A stretch of 56,732 nucleotides of DNA. Origin: Kitasatospora indigofera (GTDB lineage Bacteria > Actinomycetota > Actinomycetes > Streptomycetales > Streptomycetaceae). The translations under genes and the position numbers were made by a program. Location of the stretch: the NCBI RefSeq assembly GCF_014655955.1, contig NZ_BNBO01000058.1, positions 1 to 56,732 on the forward strand, written 5' to 3'. Below, one piece after another: positions 21,535 to 29,388 of the stretch. The notes beneath the pieces were generated by a model. It ran no database searches, was not told the DNA's origin, and saw only the letters and a program-made list of their open reading frames with translations. Positions within the stretch are counted from its first letter, which is position 1. Each line of letters starts with the position of its first letter.

Positions 21535-21887
21535 TGGACATCTCCCCCTCCGGCCCGGGGCCTGGCGGCACCCGGGCGTGGGCCGCGCCGCCGACCGGTG
21601 TGGCCATGGACCACCCGCCGCGCACAGTGACCTGGTACCCCGTCAGGGCGGTGGCCCAGGGTGCCGGCGGCCCTGGGACCGCCGCGCCGCACCGATGTTC
21701 CCACCCGGGACACTACACCACTTCCGTCACTCAATGACACGCACACTCCACTTAGAGTAATGGTCAAAGCGTGGGGAAACAGGCCTACTCCGGGCGGATC
21801 CACCCCATTCGGCGGCGGCGCCCGCCCGGGGGCTCACGCGGCGCGCACGGGAGCACGACGGCGGTGACGCGGCGCTCCCGGCGGCCG
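21535..21887. other. Upstream region of the GGDEF gene with a BldD-like dyad
   Basis: No gene is seen in this region, which is relatively AT-rich at 21715-21775. The minus strand offers a possible -35 TTGACC at about 21767. The dyad TCACTCAATGACA at 21727-21739 matches seven of nine fixed positions of the BldD consensus as I recall it (TnACnC(A/T)GnGTnA). Confidence 0.35.
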
Positions 21888-24800
21888 TCAGCGCGCCGCC
21901 GGGCTGAGCGTGTCGGGGAAGAGCCGCAGCCGGTGGGCCATCGCCGCGGCCTCGCCCCGGCCGGTCACGGCCAGCTTCGCCAGGATGTTGGACACGTGCA
22001 CGCTCGCGGTCTTGGGGGAGATGAACAGCTCCTCGGCGATCTGCCGGTTGGTCCGGCCGAGTGCGAGCAGCCGGAGCACGTCCCGCTCACGGGGGGTGAG
22101 GCCGAGCGCCTCGGCGGTGGCCGACGCGCCCGGCGACGGCGCGCCGCCGGGCGTGTCGTCCGCGGCCGGGGCGGCCGCGCCGCCCGCCGCCCGGTGCGCC
22201 GGGCCGTCGATCGCGGCCCGGTCCAGGCCGGCCCGGTCCGCGAGGTGGCCGATCTCGCCGAGCAGGTAGTGGTCCTCCCGTCGGCGGGCCAGCCCGGCGG
22301 CCTCCCCGAGCAGGGCGGCGGCCGCGTCCCGGTGCCCGGCCGCGGCCTCCGCCCCGGCCGCCCGGAGCAGGGCCAGCGCCAGCGGGTAGGGCAGGCCCGT
22401 CTCCCGCAGCGGACCGAGCGCCGCCGCCCAGTGCGCGGGCGTGTCGGCGCCCAGCGCCCGGGCGAGTTCGGCGTCCAGCAGCCGGGCCCAGCCGGTGTGC
22501 AGCGGCACCTTGGGGGTCAGCCCTGCGGCGGCCGCGGCGATCCGGTCCAGGACCGCCGGACGCTCCTGGTCCGCCGCCGGCAGGCCGCGCGAGTCGGCCT
22601 CGGCACCGGCCGCCAGCGCCAGCAGCGGGAGCAGCAGCGCCTCTCCCCCGGCCGGGAGTTCACCGTCCAGCACCGAGAGCAGCTCGGCCCTGGCGGTCAG
22701 CGGCTGCCCGGTGCGGGTGGCGACCTCGACCGCCAGCACGGCGATCGGCAGGGTGTGCTGGAGCTGGCCGAGCCGGTGCGAGGCACGGGCCTGGGCGAGC
22801 AGCCCGGCGGCGGCCCGGACGTCGCCGCGCATCAGGGCCAGCTCGGCGCGCAGCCGGTCGAGGAACTCCGCGTGGGTGCCGCTCGGGCGGCCGGTCTCGG
22901 AGGCCTCCAGCAGCTCGGCGGCCTCCCGCGGGCGCCCGACGGCGATCAGCGCCTCGGCCAGGTTGCCGGTGAGGATGGCGCCGGTGTTGCGCAGCAGCCC
23001 GGTGCCGCCGGCCGCCTCCAGGCCCTCGCGGGCGTACTCGGCCGCCTCGTGCGAACGGCCCTGCGAGTGCAGCAGGCTGGCCAGGTTGTTGAGCCCGCGC
23101 AGCAGCAGGTCGGGGGAGGCACCGGCCGTCCTGGTGGCGGCGACCGCCTCGGTGAGCAGCGCGACGGCCGCCTCCGGGTCCTTGCCGAGCTCGCTGCGCA
23201 TGGTGCCCAGCGTCATCAGCGCGTGCTGCTCGACGTCGCAGGCCCCGACCTGGCGGGCGATCTCCACCGCCCGCTCGGCCAGCTCGATGTGCGCCTCGGT
23301 GGGGTTGCTGAGCATCCCGGCGGCCGCGTCCAGGGCCAGGACCTCGGCCTGGACGGCGGACGGCGGCAGGCCCTCGACCAGCCGGCGGGCGTACGCGAGC
23401 TCCTCCTCGTGGCCGGGCCGGTTGAGGTGGCCGAGCATCCGGGAGCGGTACATCCGGAACCAGGCGGCGCGGGCCGGGCCGGCCTTCTCGTCCACCAGGT
23501 GCAACGCCCGCTTGGCCAGGCTGAGGCCGCGGTCGCGGTCCCCGCTGCGGCGGGCCGCGACCACCGCCTCGGCCAGCACGTCGACCAGTTGGAGCTGCTC
23601 GCAGGTGTCGTCGTGGGTGCCGGGGGCGCAGCCGCACGGGGGGTAGCTCTCGGCCCAGTCGTAGGGGCGCAGGGTGTTCTGCAGCACCTCGGCGGAGACC
23701 TGGTCCCAGAGTTCCAGGGCGCGCTCCAGCATGCGCAGCTGCTCGGCGAAGGCGTTGCGGCGGCGGGCCGCCCGGGCGGCGTCCAGGGCGCTCGGCAGGG
23801 CCCGGGCACTGTCGTGCGCGTGGTACCAGTAGTTGGCGAGCCGGGCCGGCCGGACGTCGGGGCCGACCAGCGCGGGCTGCTCCTCCAGCGCGGCGGCGTA
23901 GCGGCGGTTGATCCGGTGGCGCTCGCCGGGCAGCAGGTCGTCGGAGACCGCCTCGCGGACCAGCGCGTGGCGGAACCGGTAGCCGTCGCCGTCGGTGTCC
24001 GGGCGCAGGATGTTGGCGCCGACGGCGGTGCGCAGTGCCTCGATCAGCGCCTCCTCGCCGTCGTCCAGCACCGCGGCGAGCAGTGCGTGCTCGACGTAGG
24101 AGCCGCCCTCGGCGGCGATCCTGACCACCCGTTGGGCGTCCTCCGGCAGGGCCTCCACCCGGACCAGCAGGATGTCCCGCAGGGAGTCGGTGAGCCCGGC
24201 CGAACAGCCGCTCTGGAAGGAGGTGGCGAGTTCCTCGACGAAGAAGGGGTTGCCCTCGGAGCGGCGGTGGATGCGGTCGACCAGTTCGCGGTCGGGGGCG
24301 GCGGTGCCGAGGATGCCGGCCAGCTGCTCGGCCACCTCGCCGCGGACGAACCGCTCCAGCTCCAGGCGCTGGACGGTGCGCAGCCGTTCGAGTTCGACCA
24401 GGAAGGGCCGCAGCGGGTGGCGGCGGTGCAGGTCGTCGGTGCGGTAGGTGGCGACGATCAGGACCCGGCTGCGGTGCAGGGTGCGCAGCAGGTAGGCGAG
24501 CAGTTCCCGGGTCGAGCGGTCGGACCAGTGCAGGTCCTCCACGGCGAGGACTAGGGTGCGGTCGGCGCCGAGCCGTTCGAAGAGGCGCGCGGTGTGCTCG
24601 AAGAGGTGGGCCCGGCCGTGCTCGTCGTTGGGTCCGCCGTCGGGTTCGCCGAAGTCGGGGAAGAGCCGGGCGAGATGGCCCTCCATCCCGGCGGCGGCGG
24701 CCTCCAGTTCGGGGCCGAGCGAGCGGTGCAGCCGGCGCAGCGCGGTGACCAGCGGGGCGTACGGCAGGCCCTCGGCGCCGATCTCGGGGCAGCTGCCGAG

Positions 24801-25010
24801 GGTGGTGACCACGGTGCCGGGGCGGCCCGGGCCGGCGTCGCAGGCCTGGTCGAGGAACTCCTCCAGCAGCCGGGTCTTGCCGACGCCGGCCTCGCCGCCG
24901 ATCAGCACGGCCTGCGGGCGGCCCTCGCCGGCCCGGCGCAGCGCGTCCGTCAGGGTGGTGATCTCGGGGTCACGGCCGACGAAGACGGGACTCACCGATA
25001 TCTGCTGCAT
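21888..25010 (-). CDS. LuxR-family LAL regulator with AAA/NTPase domain
   Basis: About 1040 aa from the ATG at 25010 (MQQISVSPVFVGRD), where homology normally begins; an in-frame ATG at 25022 and a 46-codon extension to 25148 are less likely. The N terminus carries Walker A GGEAGVGKTR and Walker B LVLAVEDLHWSD, followed by a long helical, TPR/MalT-like sensor region and a C-terminal LuxR HTH (LTPRERDVLRLLALGRTNRQIAEEL, about 975-1035). Such proteins are ATP-dependent activators in metabolism or secondary-metabolite clusters. The inducer and targets are unknown. No cluster is adjacent. Confidence 0.88.
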   Translation of the reverse strand: MQQISVSPVFVGRDPEITTLTDALRRAGEGRPQAVLIGGEAGVGKTRLLEEFLDQACDAGPGRPGTVVTTLGSCPEIGAEGLPYAPLVTALRRLHRSLGPELEAAAAGMEGHLARLFPDFGEPDGGPNDEHGRAHLFEHTARLFERLGADRTLVLAVEDLHWSDRSTRELLAYLLRTLHRSRVLIVATYRTDDLHRRHPLRPFLVELERLRTVQRLELERFVRGEVAEQLAGILGTAAPDRELVDRIHRRSEGNPFFVEELATSFQSGCSAGLTDSLRDILLVRVEALPEDAQRVVRIAAEGGSYVEHALLAAVLDDGEEALIEALRTAVGANILRPDTDGDGYRFRHALVREAVSDDLLPGERHRINRRYAAALEEQPALVGPDVRPARLANYWYHAHDSARALPSALDAARAARRRNAFAEQLRMLERALELWDQVSAEVLQNTLRPYDWAESYPPCGCAPGTHDDTCEQLQLVDVLAEAVVAARRSGDRDRGLSLAKRALHLVDEKAGPARAAWFRMYRSRMLGHLNRPGHEEELAYARRLVEGLPPSAVQAEVLALDAAAGMLSNPTEAHIELAERAVEIARQVGACDVEQHALMTLGTMRSELGKDPEAAVALLTEAVAATRTAGASPDLLLRGLNNLASLLHSQGRSHEAAEYAREGLEAAGGTGLLRNTGAILTGNLAEALIAVGRPREAAELLEASETGRPSGTHAEFLDRLRAELALMRGDVRAAAGLLAQARASHRLGQLQHTLPIAVLAVEVATRTGQPLTARAELLSVLDGELPAGGEALLLPLLALAAGAEADSRGLPAADQERPAVLDRIAAAAAGLTPKVPLHTGWARLLDAELARALGADTPAHWAAALGPLRETGLPYPLALALLRAAGAEAAAGHRDAAAALLGEAAGLARRREDHYLLGEIGHLADRAGLDRAAIDGPAHRAAGGAAAPAADDTPGGAPSPGASATAEALGLTPRERDVLRLLALGRTNRQIAEELFISPKTASVHVSNILAKLAVTGRGEAAAMAHRLRLFPDTLSPAAR

Positions 25011-25141
25011 GGGCCAGAGCATGCCATAGGGCCCGGGGCCCGGCCGAGTCGTTATTGCGGTCGCCGGACGGCCCGAGGGGGAGGCGCCGGCGGCGTCCTC
25101 CCCCTCGTCCTGCGCGGTGGCACCCGTGGTGTGCCGGTCCG

Positions 25142-25360
25142 TCAGCATCCTTCGGCGCGGGCCGGGCGGGCCGGGCGGACGACCCGGGGCTCGGTCTGCG
25201 GCCGGGCGGCGGCGGTGCGGCGGACCGCGCCGGCCAGCCGGCCGAGCAGGCCGTCGGGCCGGCCCGCCCCGCCGGTCCGGGCGGCCCGTACCAGGCGCTC
25301 GTGCTCGGCCCTGGCCTGGAGTTCCTGGGTCCGCTGCTGGATGAGCTCGTACTCGATCAT
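25142..25360 (-). CDS. 72-residue hypothetical protein
   Basis: ATG at 25360 is preceded by GAGGGG. The product begins MIEYELIQQRTQELQARAEHERLVRAAR, a charged amphipathic helix, then an Ala/Arg/Pro-rich tail. Short basic helix proteins of this kind are common in Streptomyces and lack an assigned function. It lies 131 bp before the LAL regulator on the same strand and after the gatB terminator, so it could be co-transcribed with the regulator. Confidence 0.6.
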   Translation of the reverse strand: MIEYELIQQRTQELQARAEHERLVRAARTGGAGRPDGLLGRLAGAVRRTAAARPQTEPRVVRPARPARAEGC

Positions 25361-25492
25361 GGTGTTCCCCTCGGCTTCGGACGCTTCTTCGTCCTGGGAA
25401 GAGCCTCCTCCCCCAGGGGGGTGCACCACATCGGCAGCCTGCCGCATCTTCCGGCCCCGCGGGGCCTTAGCCGGCCGCGCCCGGACACGGCG

Positions 25493-25535
25493 GGAGCCCG
25501 TACGCACCCGTGGGGACGGGGTACGTACGGGCTCC
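25493..25535. terminator. Terminator downstream of gatB
   Basis: A perfect 12-bp stem (25493-25504 with 25524-25535) continues into a short inner stem (ACCC/GGGT). It lies about 70 nt after the gatB stop and before the 72-aa gene. Confidence 0.7.
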
Positions 25536-25606
25536 GGGGCCTTACCTGGGGCCGCCCGGGGCCGCACCGGCGACGGCGCGGCCTAAGGGGTCCTTAGGGA
25601 GGGTGC

Positions 25607-27118
25607 CTACTGCGCCTCCACGCCGAGGCGCTCCAGGATGAGGTCCTTCACGCGGGCCGCGTCGGCCTGGCCGCGGGTGGCCTTCATGACCGCGCCGACC
25701 AGCGCGCCGACCGCGGCGACCTTGCCGTCGCGGATCTTGTCGGCGATGGCGGCGTTGCCGGCGATGGCCTGGTCGACGGCCGCGCCGAGCGCGGAGTCGT
25801 CCGAGACGACGGCCAGGCCGCGGGCGGCGACGACCTCGTCCGGCTCGCCCTCGCCGGCCAGCACGGCCTCGATGACCTGGCGGGCCAGCTTGTCGTTGAG
25901 CTTGCCCTCGGCGACCAGCGCGGTGACCCGGGCCACCTGCGCCGGGGTGATCGGCTGCTCGGCGAGGTCGGTGCCGGTCTCGTTGGCGCGGCGGGCCAGC
26001 TCGCCCATCCACCACTTGCGGGCCTGGTCGGCGGGGGCGCCGGCGGCGATGGTGTCCAGGATCGGCTGGACGGCGCCGGCGTTCAGCACCGACTGCATGT
26101 CCTTGTCCGACAGGCCCCACTCGCCCTGCAGGCGGGCCCGGCGGACCCGGGGCAGCTCGGGCAGTCCGGCGCGCAGCTCCTCGACCCACGCGCGGGCCGG
26201 CGCGATCGGCACCAGGTCCGGCTCGGGGAAGTACCGGTAGTCCTCGGCGTTGTCCTTGATCCGGCCGGCCGTGGTGGAGCCGTCCTCCTCGTGGAAGTGC
26301 CGGGTCTCCTGGACGATGGTGCCGCCGTCGGTGAGGACGGTGGCGTGCCGCATGATCTCGAAGCGGGCGGCCCGCTCGACGCTGCGCAGAGAGTTGACGT
26401 TCTTGGTCTCCGAGCGGGTGCCGAACTTCTCGGTGCCGTTCGGGCGCAGCGACAGGTTCACGTCGCAGCGCATCTGGCCCTTGTCCATCCGGGCCTCGGA
26501 GACGCCGAGCGCCTTGATCAGCTCGCGCAGCTCGGCGACGTACGCCTTGGCGACCTCGGGGGCGCGGGCGCCGGCGCCCTCGATCGGCTTGGTGACGATC
26601 TCGATCAGCGGGATGCCGGCCCGGTTGTAGTCGAGCAGCGAGTGCGAGGCGCCGTGGATGCGGCCGGTCGCGCCGCCGATGTGCGAGGACTTGCCGGTGT
26701 CCTCCTCCATGTGGGCGCGCTCGATCTCGACCCGGAAGATCTCGCCGTCCTCCAGCTGCACGTCGAGGTAGCCGTTGAAGGCGATCGGCTCGTCGTACTG
26801 CGAGGTCTGGAAGTTCTTCGGCATGTCCGGGTAGAAGTAGTTCTTCCGGGCGAACCGGCACCACTCGGCGATCTCGCAGTTCAGGGCGAGGCCGATCTTG
26901 ACGGCGGACTCCACGCCGACCGCGTTGACCACCGGCAGCGAACCGGGCAGGCCGAGGCAGGTCGGGCAGACCTGGCTGTTCGGCTCGGCGCCCAGCTCGG
27001 TCGAGCACCCGCAGAACATCTTCGTCTTGGTGCCCAGCTCGACGTGGACCTCAAGGCCCATCACCGGGTCGTAGGAGGCGAGTGCGTCGTCGTAGGAGAC
27101 CAGGTTACTGACGCTCAC
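25607..27118 (-). CDS. gatB: Aspartyl/glutamyl-tRNA amidotransferase subunit B
   Basis: 503 aa, full length. In the GatCAB complex this subunit binds Glu-tRNA(Gln) or Asp-tRNA(Asn) and activates the misacylated residue with ATP. The signature GLEVHVELGTKTKMFCGC is present, and the zinc-binding cysteines (CGCST and CPTCLGLPG) are intact; the helical and YqeY tail from about 350 shows DKDMQSVLN and KIRDGKVAAVGALVG. GTG at 27118 was chosen. It is the last gene of the operon and is separated from gatA by a small membrane-protein gene. Confidence 0.96.
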   Translation of the reverse strand: MSVSNLVSYDDALASYDPVMGLEVHVELGTKTKMFCGCSTELGAEPNSQVCPTCLGLPGSLPVVNAVGVESAVKIGLALNCEIAEWCRFARKNYFYPDMPKNFQTSQYDEPIAFNGYLDVQLEDGEIFRVEIERAHMEEDTGKSSHIGGATGRIHGASHSLLDYNRAGIPLIEIVTKPIEGAGARAPEVAKAYVAELRELIKALGVSEARMDKGQMRCDVNLSLRPNGTEKFGTRSETKNVNSLRSVERAARFEIMRHATVLTDGGTIVQETRHFHEEDGSTTAGRIKDNAEDYRYFPEPDLVPIAPARAWVEELRAGLPELPRVRRARLQGEWGLSDKDMQSVLNAGAVQPILDTIAAGAPADQARKWWMGELARRANETGTDLAEQPITPAQVARVTALVAEGKLNDKLARQVIEAVLAGEGEPDEVVAARGLAVVSDDSALGAAVDQAIAGNAAIADKIRDGKVAAVGALVGAVMKATRGQADAARVKDLILERLGVEAQ

Positions 27119-27196
27119 AGCGTCCCCTTCACTAAAAAAGTCTTCGGAGGTACGGGTCCGGCCCCCGGTGTCGGGGGCCGGACCCGGGCGGGCCTC

Positions 27197-27436
27197 TCAG
27201 CCCAGCAGTACGTCGTCGTCGCCGAGCTGCTTCAGCTCGCGGATCAGCAGCGCGGCGCCGGTGACCAGGGCCAGGGCGCCGACCACGGCGTTGATCAGCT
27301 TCAGGTTGTCGTGCTCGTCCTGGGCCTTCCGGACGTCCTTCGCGATCGAGATCGCCCCGAACGCGGTCGTCCCGAGGGAGAGCCAGAGACCGGGCTTCGA
27401 GTGCTTGAACCCCTTGGCCTTCGCGATGCTGCTCAC
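27197..27436 (-). CDS. Small membrane protein between gatA and gatB
   Basis: 79 aa from GTG at 27436, overlapping the gatA TGA by GTGA, which implies translational coupling. It begins VSSIAKAKGFKHSKPGLWL, has a first hydrophobic segment (LSLGTTAFGAISIA), a charged stretch (KDVRKAQDEHDNLK) and a second (INAVVGALALVTGAALLI), and ends in an acidic tail. I do not recognise a function. Its placement inside a tRNA-amidation operon is unexpected. Confidence 0.8.
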   Translation of the reverse strand: MSSIAKAKGFKHSKPGLWLSLGTTAFGAISIAKDVRKAQDEHDNLKLINAVVGALALVTGAALLIRELKQLGDDDVLLG

Positions 27437-28926
27437 AGTGCCGGTGCCTCCTCCAGCAGGGTGTGCCCCCACTTGTCGTTGAGTGCGGCCTCGACGGCGC
27501 CGCCCACGCGGTACAGGCGGTCGTCCGCCATCGCGGGTGCGATGATCTGCAGGCCGACCGGGAGATTGTCCTCCGGCGCGAGCCCGCAGGGCAGCGACAT
27601 GGCCGCGTTGCCCGCCAGGTTGGACGGAATCGTGCACAGGTCGGCCAGGTACATCGCCAGCGGGTCGTCGGCGCGCTCGCCGATCGGGAAGGCCGTGGTC
27701 GGGGTGGTCGGGGAGACCAGCACGTCCACGCCGGCGAAGGCGGCGTCGAAGTCCCGCGAGATGAGCGTGCGGACCTTCTGGGCCGAGCCGTAGTAGGCGT
27801 CGTAGTAGCCCGAGGAGAGCGCGTAGGTGCCGAGGATGATGCGGCGCTTCACCTCGGGGCCGAAGCCGGCCTCGCGGGTGAGGGCGGTGACGTCCTCGGC
27901 CGAGCGGGTGCCGTCGTCGCCGACCCGCAGGCCGTAGCGCATGGCGTCGAAGCGGGCCAGGTTGGAGGAGGCCTCGCTCGGCGCGATCAGGTAGTACGCC
28001 GGCATCGCCAGGGTGAAGGACGGGCAGGAGACCTCGACGACCTCGGCGCCCAGCTCGCGCAGCAGCTCCACCGACTCGTTGAAGCGCTGCATCACGCCGG
28101 CCTGGTAGCCCTCGCCGGCGAACTCCTTGACCACGCCGATCCGCATGCCGCGCACGTCGCGCAGCTTCGCGGCCTCGACCACGGCCGGCACCGGCGCGTT
28201 GATCGAGGTGGAGTCCAGCGGGTCGTACCCGGCGATGGCCTCGTGCAGCAGCGCGGTGTCGAGCACCGTGCGGGCGCAGGGGCCGCCCTGGTCCAGCGAG
28301 GAGGAGAAGGCGATCAGGCCGTAGCGGGAGACCGAGCCGTAGGTCGGCTTGACGCCGACGGTGCCGGTGACGGCGCCGGGCTGGCGGATCGAGCCGCCGG
28401 TGTCGGTGCCGATCGCCAGCGGCGCCTCGAAGGCGGCCAGCGCCGCGGCCGAGCCGCCGCCGGAGCCGCCGGGGATGCGGGAGAGGTCCCACGGGTTGCC
28501 GGTCGGGCCGTAGGCGCTGTTCTCGGTGGAGGACCCCATGGCGAACTCGTCCATGTTGGTCTTGCCGAGGATGACGATGCCGGCGTCCTTCAGACGGCCG
28601 GTCAGCGTCGCGTCGTACGGCGGCACCCAGCCTTCGAGGATCTTGGAGCCGGCCGTGGTCGGGACGCCCTTGGTGGTGAAGACGTCCTTGAGCGCGAGCG
28701 GGACGCCGGCCAGCGGGCCGAGCTCCTCGCCCTTGGCGCGCTTCGCGTCGACCGCGCGGGCCGCGCTCAGCGCGCCCTCGCTGTCGACGTGCAGGAAGGC
28801 GTTGACCCGCTTGTCGACGGCGTCGATCCGGTCCAGGTGCGCCTGGGCCACCTCGACGGCGCTGACGTCGCCCTGGGCGATCGCCGTGGCGGTCTCGGCG
28901 GCGGTGTAACGGATGAGGTCGGTCAT
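27433..28926 (-). CDS. gatA: Glutamyl/aspartyl-tRNA amidotransferase subunit A
   Basis: 497 aa amidase. It releases ammonia from glutamine for transamidation of misacylated tRNA. The Ser-cisSer-Lys triad is visible: Lys in VPLALKDVFTTKG (about 79), cis-Ser in GGSGGGSAAALAA (about 155) and nucleophilic Ser in IGTDTGGSIRQPG (about 179). ATG at 28926 lies 5 bp after the gatC stop. Length and motifs are complete. Confidence 0.97.
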   Translation of the reverse strand: MTDLIRYTAAETATAIAQGDVSAVEVAQAHLDRIDAVDKRVNAFLHVDSEGALSAARAVDAKRAKGEELGPLAGVPLALKDVFTTKGVPTTAGSKILEGWVPPYDATLTGRLKDAGIVILGKTNMDEFAMGSSTENSAYGPTGNPWDLSRIPGGSGGGSAAALAAFEAPLAIGTDTGGSIRQPGAVTGTVGVKPTYGSVSRYGLIAFSSSLDQGGPCARTVLDTALLHEAIAGYDPLDSTSINAPVPAVVEAAKLRDVRGMRIGVVKEFAGEGYQAGVMQRFNESVELLRELGAEVVEVSCPSFTLAMPAYYLIAPSEASSNLARFDAMRYGLRVGDDGTRSAEDVTALTREAGFGPEVKRRIILGTYALSSGYYDAYYGSAQKVRTLISRDFDAAFAGVDVLVSPTTPTTAFPIGERADDPLAMYLADLCTIPSNLAGNAAMSLPCGLAPEDNLPVGLQIIAPAMADDRLYRVGGAVEAALNDKWGHTLLEEAPAL

Positions 28927-28931
28927 GGGTG

Positions 28932-29228
28932 TTAGTCCTCCCCCAGGATCTGCGGCACGCGGAATCGCTGCTCCTCGGCGGCCGGCGCGCCGGCCAGGGC
29001 CTCGTCCGGGGTGAGCGACGGCCGCACCTCGTCCGCGCGCATGACGTTGGTCAGCGGCAGCGGGTGGGAGGTCGGCGGGACGTCCTGTCCGGCGACCTCG
29101 GAAACGCGGGCGACCGCGCCGATGATCACGTCGAGCTGCTCGGCGAAGTGGTCCAGCTCTTCGGCCTGCAACTCAAGACGCGACAGCCGGGCGAGGTGGG
29201 CGACCTCCTCGCGCGTGATGCCAGGCAT
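28932..29228 (-). CDS. gatC: Aspartyl/glutamyl-tRNA amidotransferase subunit C
   Basis: 98 aa. It wraps around GatA and GatB and stabilises the complex. Typical sequence ITREEVAHLARLSRLELQAEEL at the start and VMRADEVRPSLTPDEALAGAP near the end. ATG at 29228. It is the first gene of the operon gatC-gatA-(small membrane protein)-gatB. Confidence 0.95.
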   Translation of the reverse strand: MPGITREEVAHLARLSRLELQAEELDHFAEQLDVIIGAVARVSEVAGQDVPPTSHPLPLTNVMRADEVRPSLTPDEALAGAPAAEEQRFRVPQILGED

Positions 29229-29341
29229 GCAGCGATCCTCAAGGTGAGTTCTGGTGGAGCCGGAGCCGTGTCGACACGGCACCCGGCCGGACGGGGCCCG
29301 GCGGCACCGCCGCCCGACCTGACCGTCCTGGTGGTCTGTGG

Positions 29342-29358
29342 GCCCCATCCTATGGGGC
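29342..29358 (-). promoter_or_regulatory. Candidate gatC promoter in a palindrome
   Basis: The minus strand reads GCCCCAT-AGG-ATGGGGC, a perfect 7-bp inverted repeat with TAGGAT inside it, an ideal -10 for the main Streptomyces sigma factor. No good -35 is visible. It lies about 115 nt upstream of gatC and 30 nt after the rmdB-like stop, so it might instead be a short terminator hairpin. Confidence 0.35.
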
Positions 29359-29388
29359 GCCGCCCGGCCACCGCCCACGCCGCAGGCG

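Noticed and set aside
15991..21630. A very long plus-strand frame opposite ilvB and the GGDEF gene
   Set aside because: Composition is low-complexity Gly/Arg/His/Val and it mirrors two well-supported minus-strand genes.
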